The notes: generated by a model from the letters alone, not told the origin. Shown: positions 24,001 to 34,109, numbered from the stretch's first letter. The stretch: DNA of 64,000 bases from Hoplostethus atlanticus (GCA_034670405.1 JAXDDX010000179.1:668001-732000); one strand, 5' to 3'. Program-made: numbers and translations.

Positions 24001-25449
24001 CCAACTCCCAGGGTACGCGAAAAAAGAGTCCCCGGGGAAATAAGCATCTCTTTATCATTCCGGGAGGGTTCCAACAGATAGGATTGTGTAGGGGGTGGGA
24101 AGTATATATCTGGTTTATGTTTACTAGTTTTGTAGTTGTGTATTATGTTATGTATTATGCATGATGTATTATGGTATATGTTATGTTAGATTATGTTTAT
24201 GTTTTGGCGTTATTTAGGTATTGTTTGTAAAATAGGTCACCCTAGAGCACCCCTGTTTTTGGTTGCACCCAAGGGTGGATAGTATAAAAGGCTGTTTTGT
24301 TTTTCCAAGAAGGTAGTTGGTAGTGTTTGTCATGGAGGCTGGTCCTTGTGGCTGCTGTTGGTCTTGCCCTATGCTGTATTCCCTGCCCACTGTATATAAT
24401 TGTAAATAAATACCCACATTTGGGGTTTGCTTCAGCTCCTGCCTCTGCCTCCTCACTTATGGTCTTGGCCGCTCCCGAGGTCAGTCCGACATAGTGTATA
24501 CACTTGCCTTCAACGGTTTTTCTTATTATACCATGACCAAACCCTTACCTTCACCTTAACCAAATTTAGTTGCCTAACTTTAAAAGGACCATAGCAGCTT
24601 TTTGGGAGGTTGGCCAGTTGGTCACTTTACCCAATATATGAATAGTCTAGAGTCAGATTCAGACTGGTGCACATGCTGTTGGTTGGTTTATTGGTTTCAT
24701 TTGAAATTAATGAAAGCTCAAGGAGGATGTTCTCATCTACGAGGTGTCCATGGGACATGAATGCAGCCTAACGGCATGTTAATATCATGTTGGATTTACT
24801 GTACATACAAGCTGCCGACTGGGACAAACCACTCGCATCAGCCTCCTAGTGGTAATTAAGTAGGACATTGGAATTTTTGTAGGCTCCAATATTTCCCACT
24901 TGGTGTCGCGAATTGCAGGAATGTTCCCTAACACAATTTGCTACAGTTTGTTTATGGCTCATGTTTGATTTAAATTCATGAATAAAAAGGTTTTATTTTA
25001 TTAAAATTCCCTTTAATGTCTGAAATGTTTGCACTTTCCTTCTAAATGTCTCCTAATTTTGTTTTTGCCCACAATTCCTTTCATTCCCCCTCTATTTTAT
25101 TGTAATTATTGGTTGTGTTTTTATCCTATGTGATTTGAATATAAAGCATCTTTGAGTACTGAGAAAAGTGCTATACAAATAAAATGTATTATTATTATAG
25201 TCCGAGCCATAGCAGCAAGGCGTCAACCACGCTCTTCGACTTTAGCCGCCTCACCTTCAGGTCGAAGTCCCGCCCCTCGGCTGCAGCGATCGCCTGGCAG
25301 ACCTCGGCTGTCTTCCGGAGGACCGCCGTCTGCGTGATGTCACGGTGAGTGGTGGAGTTCCCGTCAAATGAGAAGAGAGGTTGGAAGCTGTGGGTAGAGC
25401 CTGGGAGGGAGAGGACCAGCACCACCACAAGGGCGGCTGTCGGAGCCAT
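8247..25449 (-). CDS. vwa7: von Willebrand factor A domain-containing protein 7-like, 14 exons, 3'-incomplete
   Basis: A secreted vWA-domain protein of the VWA7 family. Exons (minus strand, 5' to 3'): 25255-25449, 23359-23566, 23142-23227, 22926-23019, 19128-19256, 16658-16844, 16312-16481, 15746-15858, 14953-15069, 9957-10160, 9655-9790, 8683-8835, 8445-8537, 8247-8356. All junctions use GT-AG and agree in phase, giving 1995 nt (665 codons) without a stop. Residues 1-20 form a signal peptide. [12 protein letters not shown] lies in exon 4. The metal-site motif FVIDTTGSM is at about 312-320, and the later FTDA motif at about 409-412. A poly-arginine run SSRRRRRG is in exon 10. The family is near 900 aa, so roughly 200 residues are missing at the C-terminus: beyond the window, lost or unseen. 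Introns hold many transposons. Fish paralogues exist, so the symbol is for the family. Confidence 0.85.
10200..10290. repeat. AT-rich inverted repeat in vwa7-like intron 9
   Basis: The 17-base string ATTAATCCAGTTCTTAC (10217-10233) is inverted exactly at 10269-10285, separated by TA-repeat sequence. The whole can fold into a long AT hairpin. It lies 40-110 bases upstream of exon 10 in genome order, within the intron close to that exon's acceptor. Confidence 0.75.
10541..14851 (+). mobile_element. Tc1/mariner transposon relic in vwa7-like intron 9, split by a LINE
   Basis: The left end (about 10545-10575, AAAAGTTTGGGGTCACTTAG) and the right end (about 14806-14851, with GGGTGACCCCAAAGTTTTGA) are inverted copies of a familiar fish Tc1 end. 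Between them, after removing the LINE, lie about 960 bp with transposase remnants. [19 protein letters not shown] (14323-14379) is from the DNA-binding part. [17 protein letters not shown] (14484-14534) is from the DDE catalytic part. The segment between GKK and QSAG (at about 14448) is missing, taking the first catalytic Asp. The element is inactive and in plus orientation, antisense to the host gene. Confidence 0.85.
10742..14081 (-). mobile_element. Nearly full-length RTE-type LINE with one frameshift
   Basis: A non-LTR retrotransposon with an endonuclease domain followed by reverse transcriptase. Reading down the minus strand, the frame starting near 13924 carries the endonuclease start ([17 protein letters not shown]). 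It shifts by one base near 13345-13365, and the second frame runs to 10765. That frame has endonuclease motifs [11 protein letters not shown] and [10 protein letters not shown], and RT motifs [45 protein letters not shown] and the catalytic [20 protein letters not shown]-type C-terminus follows. The 3' end is a short UTR with an ATGGATGG tail. Direct repeats GCTAATCCA at 10733-10741 and 14082-14090 bound it. The clade name is from memory; the domain calls are firm. Confidence 0.9.
15720..15746. repeat. (CA)n microsatellite at the exon 8 donor
   Basis: A CA run on the plus strand is read as GTGTGTGT on the gene strand, immediately at the donor of exon 8 (exon ends at 15746). The donor is therefore formed by the first unit of the repeat itself. 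Confidence 0.85.
16948..17013. repeat. Perfect 23-bp-arm hairpin in vwa7-like intron 5
   Basis: The arms 16948-16970 and 16991-17013 are exact inverted copies (core GCCAGGGTCACATTTGACAG) around a 20-base loop. Part of the arm recurs at 18270-18288. I find no coding or RNA-gene signature. Confidence 0.85.
17080..18370. repeat. Dispersed repeat units in vwa7-like intron 5
   Basis: A unit containing AAGCAAGCACACA...TTTTCTTCAGAAAAT...CCTTTTCTAGTTATTA occurs near 17292-17346 and 17955-18008, with a worn third copy near 18326-18375. A second local duplication, TTGCAGATT.CGGTC.AAGAAAATCAATTG, occurs at about 17455 and 17508. TAC/TGC-rich runs (17090-17240) and a TAA run (18006-18034) are interspersed. 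The family is not identified. Confidence 0.65.
19480..21779 (+). mobile_element. DIRS-like retrotransposon relic in vwa7-like intron 4
   Basis: The left part has the GGCTTCGCC...CGTGCGCGTGAGCGCG texture of fish DIRS ends and a worn gag-like region. Reverse transcriptase is at 20226-20640: [27 protein letters not shown] and the catalytic FYLDDILVL. An RNase H-like part is at about 20990-21180 ([18 protein letters not shown]). [11 protein letters not shown] segment lies near 21330-21360. The last recognisable stretch, [15 protein letters not shown], is the start of the tyrosine-recombinase side and stops abruptly near 21779. Several frame changes show it is dead. Confidence 0.85.
21780..22870 (+). 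mobile_element. PIF/Harbinger transposase relic in vwa7-like intron 4
   Basis: HARBI1-type transposase fragments appear in changing frames: [11 protein letters not shown] near 21817-21849, [18 protein letters not shown] at 21918-21971, [12 protein letters not shown] near 22026-22061, [14 protein letters not shown] near 22090-22131, [14 protein letters not shown] near 22159-22200 and [14 protein letters not shown] near 22378-22419. Frameshifts and stops lie between them and the middle of the gene is missing. The right part (22690-22870) is rich in CGTAC/ACAC strings and ends near GTTTTATACATTTGGCCCC, plausibly the terminal repeat. No left terminus is visible because the element abuts the DIRS relic. 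Confidence 0.8.
23067..23137. repeat. (ATCC/ATCT)n tetranucleotide array
   Basis: A run of CTAT and CCAT units sits in vwa7-like intron 3, ending within five bases of the exon 3 donor (exon ends at 23142). Confidence 0.85.
24085..24490 (+). other. LTR-like or retroelement-derived segment
   Basis: A TGTAGGGGG start (24086), an AGTATAAAAGG TATA-like string (24279-24289), an AATAAATA signal (24404-24411) and a terminal GTCCGACA (24483-24490) give the layout of an LTR. I could not find matching target duplications, so this is only a suggestion. Confidence 0.3.
25135..25199 (+). repeat. LINE/SINE 3' tail
   Basis: AAGCATCTTTGAGTACTG...AAAAGTGCTATACAAATAAA followed by ATT triplets is the usual 3' end of a very common teleost retroposon. 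A sister copy is at 55790-55920. It stops 55 bases short of the end of exon 1 of the vwa7-like gene. Confidence 0.7.
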
Positions 25450-27017
25450 GATGGAGGATGAGGAAGGTGGACGTTCGTAGGACTAAAACTTCCTCTACTG
25501 TCTGAACTCTTTATTGTCTCTTTACTTAAGTGGTTCTCACTTCCCTCTTCTTTGTGTCCTCCCTGTTTTTTTTCACACCACAAATCAACTGAATAGGAAG
25601 CTCCCACTACTACTTTGTGCCGCTACCTGTGGTAATCCTACCGTCTCTCTCCCCCACTTTCTGCAATCTTTACTTGCACAATGGTGTGCTGGCTGTAGCA
25701 GAACACAAAGCACTGTTGTCAAGCACAGAGGTTATTCACTAACCCGGTGTAACGAGGCAACAAGAAGCAAGACCTGAGGTAGAAACAGAGAGAGAGAGAG
25801 AACAGAGAGCATTAGAAATTGTAAAAGCTGATCATTTGGGGGAAGTGAAACATTTCATAATGGATATTCTCAAATCAAACGCACACTGATACCATTTGTG
25901 CCACAATATGTCAAGCGGAGGAAGAGTAATAAAAAAAAAGATCTGTCGAGCAGTTAATTTGCCCCACCTCACAATTGCTCAAATTCCTTCAAGCTATTTA
26001 AATGGTTGCTGACTTTTGTTCACAGGAACCCCCAAGTAATTTACGTCAACTGGGTCTCAAATATTTGTGGTTTCAAACATTTGAAAACACTTTCAACCTG
26101 ATTTTTGTCTGAAATAGTCTGAAATTTAAAAATGTAATAATGAAATAATGAAAATAAAAACATGTAATAATGCTAATAGAACACATACTTCTACTACAAT
26201 TAATCATTTATAAAGCCCTTTTCAAAACAAAGTTAAGATTAGTGCTAATATAAATATAGAGTATACAAAAGATGTAAACCTATTTTACACAGCATTCTTA
26301 CCTTTGAGTATTCTGCTCTTTTCTTGCAATCTAGTAGTCCCGATGTGAGTTTGCGTGTTTCTATGTTAGCGTTCCATATTTGCTTTATTTACATCCATAC
26401 AAGAGCAGATTAAAACAACCTCAAACTGTTATGAGTGTGTGTGCGATCGTGTGTGTTGGTGTGCTTTAGAGAGAATGTATCTTATACCTGGCTACAACTT
26501 GCTTGAGTGATACAGAGGCACAACACCTCCCCACGTTGGCCCAGTGAATAGAAATCCTGCAGTAGTACACTAATACACTCTGTGGTTGTGTGTGTGTGTG
26601 TGTGTACCCGCATGGGTGTGAATTTGTTGAGCAAGCCAGGAGCCGTCAAACAAGTTAAGCGACTGAAACCAGCAAGTCCCCCAAAGTTGGCAATGCTTCC
26701 TGTGTTATCATGTTCAATAAGCAAATGTTGCCAGGCAACAATGCCCTAATTACATTCACCTGACCTATTTAGCTGGTGCTACCCTCTTGTGCAACACTTC
26801 TTCATTGCGCCATTATTAATGCAATATTGACTACCATTGATGTTTTAAAAGGAAACTTAGTTTTGAAACGAAAATAATAAACTCAAAGGATATGACTTGA
26901 CACTGGCTGATGTATTCATGAGCTATTTCGGCCCCAGTCAGATTGATGGGGCAACTTTTTCAGGCAGAAGAGGTGGTTCTTATTATGAGGGCCTGTATAG
27001 GCCGTAATTCAAATTTA
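25450..27017. other. Upstream region of the vwa7-like gene
   Basis: It should hold the promoter and 5' UTR of the gene starting at 25449, but no TATA box or clear motif is evident. Short GA (25785-25800) and GT (26585-26604) microsatellites are present, and no other gene is recognised. Confidence 0.35.
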
Positions 27018-27146
27018 CCTCTCATACATACTACTGAAAACATCTCACCTCTCATATACACTACTGAAAATTAAACCTCTCACACACACACGACTGAAAA
27101 CCTCTCATACACACTAATGAAAACTTCTCATATACACTATTGAAAG
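27018..27146. repeat. Minisatellite, ~25-31 bp units
   Basis: About five imperfect copies of CCTCTCATACACACTACTGAAAA follow one another, with some units carrying a few extra bases. Confidence 0.75.
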
Positions 27147-27370
27147 ATTGAGATTATTTAATTTGAACAGGAAGGCCTCAGTGAAACAGGAAGCCACATC
27201 CTGGAACCAGGAAATACAGGTGCAATAAACAGCAAACACACTGTATGTAGAAGAACATATGATTTTGACTACTGTGACGGCCACAGTAGACACTGGTGAC
27301 TGTGACTACCAGCCGCACCATCAACCTAGCACACCAACTATACACATTAACATATATATAATACTGACAC

Positions 27371-29043
27371 CAGGGGGCTGTTCCACAAAGCGAGCTTAGA
27401 AAAGCGGCGATCAACCTCGCAAGCCTGGTTTGAATTAACCTAACAAATCAATCAGGGCTAAAGCGGTTCCACAAAGCCCAAGTGAAGCTACCGTGATCGG
27501 GCTAAACCGAGCCAGGCTGAAGCAATCCAGATAATTGCGCGTGCACAGTTGTACACGGGTTATTTAAGCAGCCCGAGTGGTCGATCATGGATCTGATCGA
27601 TTCATCATGGCGAAAAATGACGGTAAAGACAGAGCCGCAATGTTCACGGCCACTGAACAGCAACTTTTAGTGGAGGTCTATGGAGAATTCAGCCATATTA
27701 CAATGAAAAGGGAAATAGGATTGCCATAAATAAAGGGAGAGAGAAAGATTGGCAACGAATTGCTGCTAGATTGAATGCGTCAGTAATTGTTGAATTAAAA
27801 ACGAACAAATTAGACCTTCAGGCTGAACCACAGTTGAAGCTTAATCGGTACTCCCGTAACACTGATCCGACTGAAACGCAATGATTTTCAAACAAGGTTC
27901 CGCCATCCTAATGTTCAACACTATTACCCTAGACCCTACACTATCAGACATAAAATGTAACGTTAATAGAAAATAAAAAATATAAAATGATGTAGGCTGT
28001 ATCGGGGATACAGTCACGGTTCAGAGCGTTGTTAGGCAACCCCATTTAACCATGAGTGTCCAGCAAGACCTCAAGTGCCATATTGCTTTTAGAAAATGGT
28101 TACAACTTATAGAAATAATTATTTGATGACACAATATTTTATTTTCTAAATTATTTTTATTTAACAAATTCATTGAAATAATAAAGTATCTTGAATATAT
28201 GTCAAGATGTTTCCACGGTTGCTAGGAGACGCATTCACTGTTTCTGTATGGGACGCTGTAGAACACGCTTTCAACCGATCAATTTCCAGGATGGAAACAA
28301 CCGATTTCATAAAAATATAATAAAAGTAAGAACCAGCCCAAACAGCTCAGTCAGTAGAGCATGAGACTCTCAGTCTTAAGGTTGTGAGTTCGATCCCCAT
28401 ATAGGGTCCAGTATTGTACGATGATTGTAATGTAGTAAGATGAAACCTTACGTACAGCCTTTACTACATCATTTATGGCGATAGATAGTACATTTACAGT
28501 CTTGAGGTTTCATATATGGCATGGTTTCATTTATAATATTTTGAACACAGCTTTTCAGTTCTTTAATATTGTTGGAACACATGATATTAATAAGGTCTAT
28601 ACAATTTGTTCGTTTTTGATTCAACAATTACTTACGCATTCAATCTAGCAGCAATTCGTTGCCAATCTTTCTCTCTCCCTTTATTTATGGCAATCGTATT
28701 TCCCTTTTCATTGTAATATGGCTGAATTCTCCATAGACCTCCACTAAAAGTCGCTGTTCAGTGGCCGTGAACATTGCGGCTCTGTCTTTACCGTCATTTT
28801 TCGCCATGATGAATCGATCAGATCCATGATCGACCTCTCGGGCTGCTTAAATAAACTGTGTATAAATGTGCACGTGCAATTATCTGGATTGCTTGAGCCT
28901 GGCTCGGTTCAGCCCGATCACGGTAGCTTGACTTGGGCTTTGTGGAACCGTTTTAGCCCCGATTGATTTGTTAGGTTAATTCAAACCAGGCTTGCGAGGT
29001 TAATCGCCGCTTTTCTAAGCCTGCTTTGTGGAACAGCCCCCTG
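27371..29043. mobile_element. Fold-back element A with ~447-bp inverted arms
   Basis: The arms 27371-27816 and 28594-29043 are inverted copies with a few differences, ending CAGGGGGCTGTTCCACAAAG outward on both sides. Each arm contains the same coding-like start, MAKNDGKDR then FTATEQQLLVEVYGEF, at 27607 (+) and 28807 (-). It resembles the SANT/Myb-like DNA-binding proteins that accompany Harbinger-type transposons and is cut by a stop before INKGRERDWQRIAARLNAS. The spacer 27817-28593 carries a tRNA-like sequence. No target duplication is clear. The SANT likeness is from memory of the motif; the palindrome is directly visible. Confidence 0.8.
28336..28408 (+). tRNA. tRNA-Lys-derived sequence inside element A (probable pseudogene or SINE head)
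   Basis: The A-box region CAGCTCAGTCAGTAGAGC (28343-28360) and the B-box region AGTTCGATCCC (28387-28397) are well kept, and spacing matches a tRNA. The anticodon arm reads TGAGA-CTCTCAG-TCTTA: the loop would give anticodon CTC instead of the CTT of tRNA-Lys, and the stem has a mismatch. The acceptor stem pairs poorly. I judge it a tRNA-derived retroposon head or pseudogene. A worn copy (B box only) is at about 38300-38330 in element B. Confidence 0.6.
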
Positions 29044-29387
29044 CAGTGCTATATATATACACACACTGGGCTAGCCCATAGTTGATTACAGGGTACGTCA
29101 TCACTTTATTGTGATGACTTCCTGCCAGAAAGTTCCAAACCACCCCTCTGGCTGTAGCTGGTGTGGTAGGGTCCAATCAGCCTGTTGGCCCACATAAGTT
29201 GGTCTGAGGCAGCGGTTCGGTCTTTGTTGGACTGATTGTTCCGCAGGATACTCGACAAAGGAAAGTATATTATAGCATGTCACATTTCCATATGAAAGAT
29301 TGCGTGCACTCAAGTCATATTCATGTCACAAAGCTAATAAAGGTTTTTAAAAACTACCTATTGTCAGTATCATTCCTATGTTAAAAG

Positions 29388-29817
29388 GTGTCTATTTGTG
29401 TAGGGTTACCGTTTGTGTGCTACGTTGATAGTGCGGCTGGTAGTTGCAGCCGTCACAAGGCCCTATATAGATATGTTTGCTCTTTGTTGAATGAACATGA
29501 GACCAGACAGAGATCCACTGATGTGAACAACAATGCCCAGTACCTCCAACAACTTTGGACACCCAGGTCGCCCCCAGTACAGTATAACATCACAGCAGAG
29601 TTCTCACTCTGTATCCATTGGAATGAACTGGCAGAAGTGTATGAGCTTGGAAGCCATCGATTACGTAGAATACAAATTCAACATTGGCATGTCAGACAGA
29701 GCCTACAGGAAGTTGACCCCACTGGTCGGTCATTTTGACGCCGTCATACCATACGTCGACGGGTTCATAATGTTCAGTTATGGTAAGTTAGATATTTACA
29801 TGACTATAGTAGGGTAA
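29388..29817 (+). other. Unassigned open reading stretch
   Basis: Two overlapping frames of 94-116 codons are open here. Neither resembles a family I know, and there is no clear splice or start context linking them to the ADP-ribosyltransferase relic downstream. 29820-30390 is AT-rich and without recognisable genes. Confidence 0.2.
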
Positions 29818-30399
29818 ATCCTGATGTCTTACTTTGAAAGATAAGTGTGATAACCAACATTATCATCCCATTATCTTTGGGCCAAACCTGACCCATTTTC
29901 ATTGTTTACCATGCCCTAAGTGCTTAATTTATTTCCATATTGGCACAAGGCTGCATGATGACCCTAATTTTAACATTTGTTAACAGATACAAAACTGTCA
30001 CAATTTCAATTGAGTTTATACAATTTCTAACTTTGTTACAACAGTAGTGTTTACAGGTCAGATTTTACTTCAGAGAATATTAACATTACATTAACATTAA
30101 AGTCTAGTACCATTAATTATTTTGTTTAATCATTTATCAAAGGTGCGTGTTTTATTGAAAATTAACAGTATACTTTAGGGAAATGTTATCTATGGACTAC
30201 AAAATACCAAAATATGACTAGATTGTTCATAAATGATTATGTTGGTTATAATAGAGAGGACAGTAGTGGGTGACTAAAGGTGTTATAGATGCTTTGTAGG
30301 CTCTTACATTTCATGTCAAAGACCTACCTAGATTTGCACACAAAACAAAGGTTATAGCAAAGCAAGATCCTTAGTGCTTATGGTGTGTATCATTTTTGC

Positions 30400-31147
30400 A
30401 GGATGACGCTGGCTCGAATCTAAATGGTCGTCTTCCACTGGACATGGCTCCAAAATCTGTGGATGACGTGTACACCGGCTGCAAGGACAAAATGGAGAGC
30501 AAGGTAAAAAAAGAATACCTAGAGAATGAGAGAAACAAGGACCGAAATTCCACACAAGCCTGGGCAGAAGCAGAGAAATACTAGAGAAAGTGGAAGAAGA
30601 GGAGACCTTTCACTGTGCTGGGAAAGCAACACATTATGGCTATTTATGTTTATTCCCTCGACAAACCGGCGGTCTACCTTGATTTCAATAATGCCGTTTG
30701 AACCCAGAAATCTAGGTACAAAACCACATTCAGTTATCACGCCCTCCACTTTTTCCTGACGGATGCCATTCAAACCCTCAACGCTCGCAAACCCGATGCC
30801 GAAAAATGCCTGACAAGCTACTGAACAGCTACTTCGGCCGAGAGAACGTTCTCAATAGGGAGATTCGGTTCTTTCACCTCCAGCTCGTTGGGTTGGTAGC
30901 CTACCCCAGCACCGCCCGATTCGGAGACAAGTCCTGCTTTGAGATCATCACGTGCTCCGACGCCGACGTCTCGCTGTACTCCAAGCTCGGCGAGTCAGAA
31001 AGGGAGGTCTTGATTCCTCCCTACGAGGTCTTTAAAGTGGCGAAGATCAAGAGGAGATCTGAGGAAAAGAGCCTGCCATGCGAGGTGGTCTACAAAGTGA
31101 AGAGCACAGGCAAAACCCTTTCCAGTCTCAACTGTGCCCTCTTCTGA
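30400..31147 (+). pseudogene. Ecto-ADP-ribosyltransferase (ART) pseudogene
   Basis: An acceptor-like TTTTTGCAG precedes a stretch matching mono-ADP-ribosyltransferases: LDMAPKSVDDVYTGCKDKM (30438-30494), KPAVYLDFNNAV (near 30664-30699), YHALHFFLTDAIQTLNA (near 30736-30786), then RFGDKSCFEIITC and the catalytic E-x-E region SEREVLIPPYE (30998-31030). The reading frame has stops at about 30582 (TAG), 30700 (TGA) and 30826 (TGA). It then changes frame, and around 30870-30900 the FTSSS-type motif sits in yet another frame. The signal-peptide exon is not seen. Functional members are secreted or GPI-anchored enzymes that transfer ADP-ribose from NAD to arginine; this copy cannot make one. Confidence 0.8.
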
Positions 31148-31606
31148 CCTGATCGGACTACAGAAGTGAATGACCAACTTTAAACTGTAGTTTTGGTAAA
31201 CTTTAAACAATTTTTAGTTGGTTTTTGATTTAAGGTAAACGATGACATATTTACATTCAAGTAATTAGCAAAATAAATGATAGTTCAAGGTCATTACACA
31301 ATCTGTATAAAAATCATTTGTAAATAATATGGATTTGTAGATTTCAATAAAGAAAGGTGTCGCACATTTTTGACTATCCTCTTTGTTATACACATGGGAA
31401 TTACAACTGCCTTAATATCTGTTAGGCTTGAATTGAATTGATAGATTCAAGATATCTGAAAATGAATCCTTCATTCTTAAATAGCATGTCACTGTCTGTT
31501 TGTAACATTCATTTGTGTTACTTTTCACCATATGTTCATGACAATACATCTTAACAAATGTTGGAAAAATTACACAAATGCACATTGACCCGAAGAAGAC
31601 ACACAA

Positions 31607-32144
31607 TGTCACGGTCTCAGCTGTGCCGCCAGTTTCCCTGTGTTCTCCCTCCCCCTTGTGTTTCCAGTGCGTCTCTGTCTGTCCTCTGTGTGTGTGTGTG
31701 TGGTGGGCGTGTCACTCTAATCACTCTCCCGGTTCCTGCCTACACACCTGATCTCCATCTACTCATCAAGCCTCCAGTATTACTTCCCCGGTTTTCCAGT
31801 CACTCATCGCCAGATCGTTGATTCAGCCAGTGTGGTCAGCATACGGTCCCGGCCTCTAGAATAGTGAATTCTAGCTCTGTGTCTTCCTATGTCATCCTAA
31901 CCTTGTCTCTCTTGTATACCAGGATCTCTACCCGTCACCCAGCCATATCGCTCTTCGCCCTGCCTGTTTGCCTGTCCATCACCTGCCTGCCTTGCTCGCC
32001 GCGCTCACCACCAGTCCCTCCGGCTTCTCACCGCTTCTGCCTCCTGCTCCTTCCCCAGTCTCCGCTCCCGGATTCCCCCAATAAATTATCATCACTTTTC
32101 CTTACTCCGAGTCTGGGTTTTGCATTTGGGTCCAACCAGTGACA
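31607..32144 (+). mobile_element. Solo LTR
   Basis: The 538-bp segment begins TGTCAC and ends GTGACA (inverted ends) and is flanked by perfect 5-bp repeats CACAA at 31602-31606 and 32145-32149. An AATAAA signal lies near 32082. The pyrimidine-rich body (31640-32060) fits fish Gypsy-type LTRs. There is no internal coding region. Confidence 0.85.
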
Positions 32145-32149
32145 CACAA

Positions 32150-32890
32150 TGTGAGTGTTAGTTCAAAGTTGTGTTATCCCCATCGTCCGGATTTAAATTG
32201 GAAGCATATTGTCTGGGTGTGCACGGTAAAAAAAAGGTGTCCTAAATTGATTTCAAATATGTCAAAAATTCAATAAAACAGCACAGTGTAGTAGAGTGTA
32301 GAGGAGAAAGTGTTTATCAGTGAGAAGGAAACGGCACCATCCAGTGTAAGGTAATAACAGCCACAGGGAGGCTTGTCTTCCTCTGTGGTGCCTTGTTCCA
32401 CTGTGAGGCTACAGCACGGCATTATGGGAGGACAAATTGAGCTGGCTAGGCCACTTCTCTCACTTCCCGTTCCCGTGGGCTGGGCTGTAATGGAGCATTG
32501 TGATGGAAAATGGGAGGTAGATATTTGACTACTAGATTACTGACCTAGAGGAAAAAACACAGCTAAACTAGCGGCATTGCAGTGAGTCTTAAAGCTGCAC
32601 GAGGCAGGATTTTATACAAGAATACACCTGTCTAACATGTTGACATGGAAATAAACATTTTTTTCAAGTTGGAATGTTTACAACAGCCGCTACAGGAATT
32701 TCCAGTAAAAATGATCTTGTCATGGCGATACATCAACAGTCTTATAACCAATTCAGAGAACCGGTGTCTCCTTTCCAACACTATCAAACATTCGATGGAA
32801 GGCATCTTCAGTGTACCTGCCGTACTATCATGAATGCCGATCCATTATAATCCTGAAAAGCTCACTGCATGCACGTCTGCCTCACGTCGC
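32150..32890. other. Intergenic stretch
   Basis: No gene or named repeat is recognised between the solo LTR and the first receptor relic. Confidence 0.35.
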
Positions 32891-32892
32891 TT

Positions 32893-33489
32893 TACTGCAA
32901 GGCAATTTTCCAGTCCTTTGGAGGTAGAGGAGTGGCTGCACAAACCCAGTGGCCACGGTAATGAACATGCAAATGTTTATGACTAATCACATGCCATATG
33001 AATACAAGTGTCCTTGACACTAGTGGCAATAATAGCAATGCACCAAGCGAGGTAAGTTCCCACAAATTATCCCATGACCAGTAAGATGATATTAAAAGCT
33101 TTATTCTTCACGTTGATGTCCCTCTCCCTTTCCCCCTCCCCAGGCCCGTGCTTTTTCAGAGCCCTAAGAACCGAGATGTAGCAGAGCAGCATCACCGACA
33201 TGCAGAACAGACACTTGCTCACAAAAACGGCATACTTTATCACGCCAGATAACACATAAAATACAGAGAATCCAATGATGACCACCCAGGTCGAGCCAGA
33301 GAAGGCCATCCTGTACCTCAGGGGTTTATACCTGAGGAAAAACACTGGTTGCACCACTGCCATGAACTGTTCTACGCAGATGCAGCACTGGAACTTGGGG
33401 CGGCCGATGCACAGGAAACTGTTGATTGTGTTGGAGATGATGGATAAAATGTACAGGTCGGTGAAGGTAGATTCATTCGACGAGTTCAT
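32893..33489 (-). pseudogene. Orphan 7TM receptor pseudogene (GPCR-1)
   Basis: An acceptor-like CAATCTCAG precedes ATG at 33489. The short N-terminus runs almost directly into the TM3 region (FQCCICVEQFMAVVQPV), so TM1 and TM2 are lost. TM4, TM5 and the third inner loop (KKHGPGEGERERD) remain, then a stop at about 33067 after ILLVMG. TM6 is destroyed. A TM7 fragment, TGFVQPLLYL with a following RTGKLPC, is still readable at about 32895-32955. The position of the DRY motif reads E-Q-F. It belongs to the same family as the receptors at 35008, 39443 and 42478. Confidence 0.8.
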
Positions 33490-34109
33490 TTTCCTTGCAG
33501 CTGAGATTGAAAACTCTCGGTTCAGCCTTTCAGAGAGAATCACAATGTTATCAAATCTGCTGTCAGAGGCACATTAGAAATAGCAAAACTGCAAGGAGAA
33601 CATTTATTTAGCTAAACACCACTAGAAACATAATAGCTGATAAAAAAAAAAAAAAAATCCAAAATGCAGCTTTTGTATTCATTCCGTTTTTCTTTTGGGA
33701 ATACTTACATGATTTGGGAAATCAGACCTTGACTTGTCCTCACTCCTCCTGTTTGTACTATAATGCATCATCTCTTTGCTGTTCTCCAGCGGCTGGCGAT
33801 GCAAATAGTCCTCATATTCAGGCAGGGCTAATGCTCATTTTCATCAATGTCAACACACTGCAGCTAAGAGTGGCCGTGTTTTATTTGTATAAAATACAAG
33901 TGCTATATAAATAAAGATTCTCTAGAGCCTGGTCCGCTACTAACCTTTCACTGATCTATCTTCATGCTTCTGACCACCACTTCCTCTCTATAGTAACCTG
34001 GTCTCACCTCACACCAACCTGAGTCTTTCCCTTGGTCTCTCCACAGATTTAATCGAATTTACTCTAAAGCAAAACCTCCCACTGTTCCCCTCAGCTCTTA
34101 TTTAATTTA

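Noticed and set aside
24085-24490. Third solo LTR
   Set aside because: TATA and poly(A) strings fit, but there are no matching flanking repeats, so it is kept only as a low-confidence segment.
27018-27146. Possible CRISPR-like array
   Set aside because: Units follow directly without unique spacers; it is an ordinary minisatellite in a eukaryotic genome.
28336-28408. Functional tRNA gene
   Set aside because: Poor acceptor pairing, mismatched anticodon stem and location inside a repeated element argue against a working tRNA.
31864-32142. Open frame of 92 codons
   Set aside because: It lies entirely within the solo LTR and is low-complexity, pyrimidine-rich sequence.
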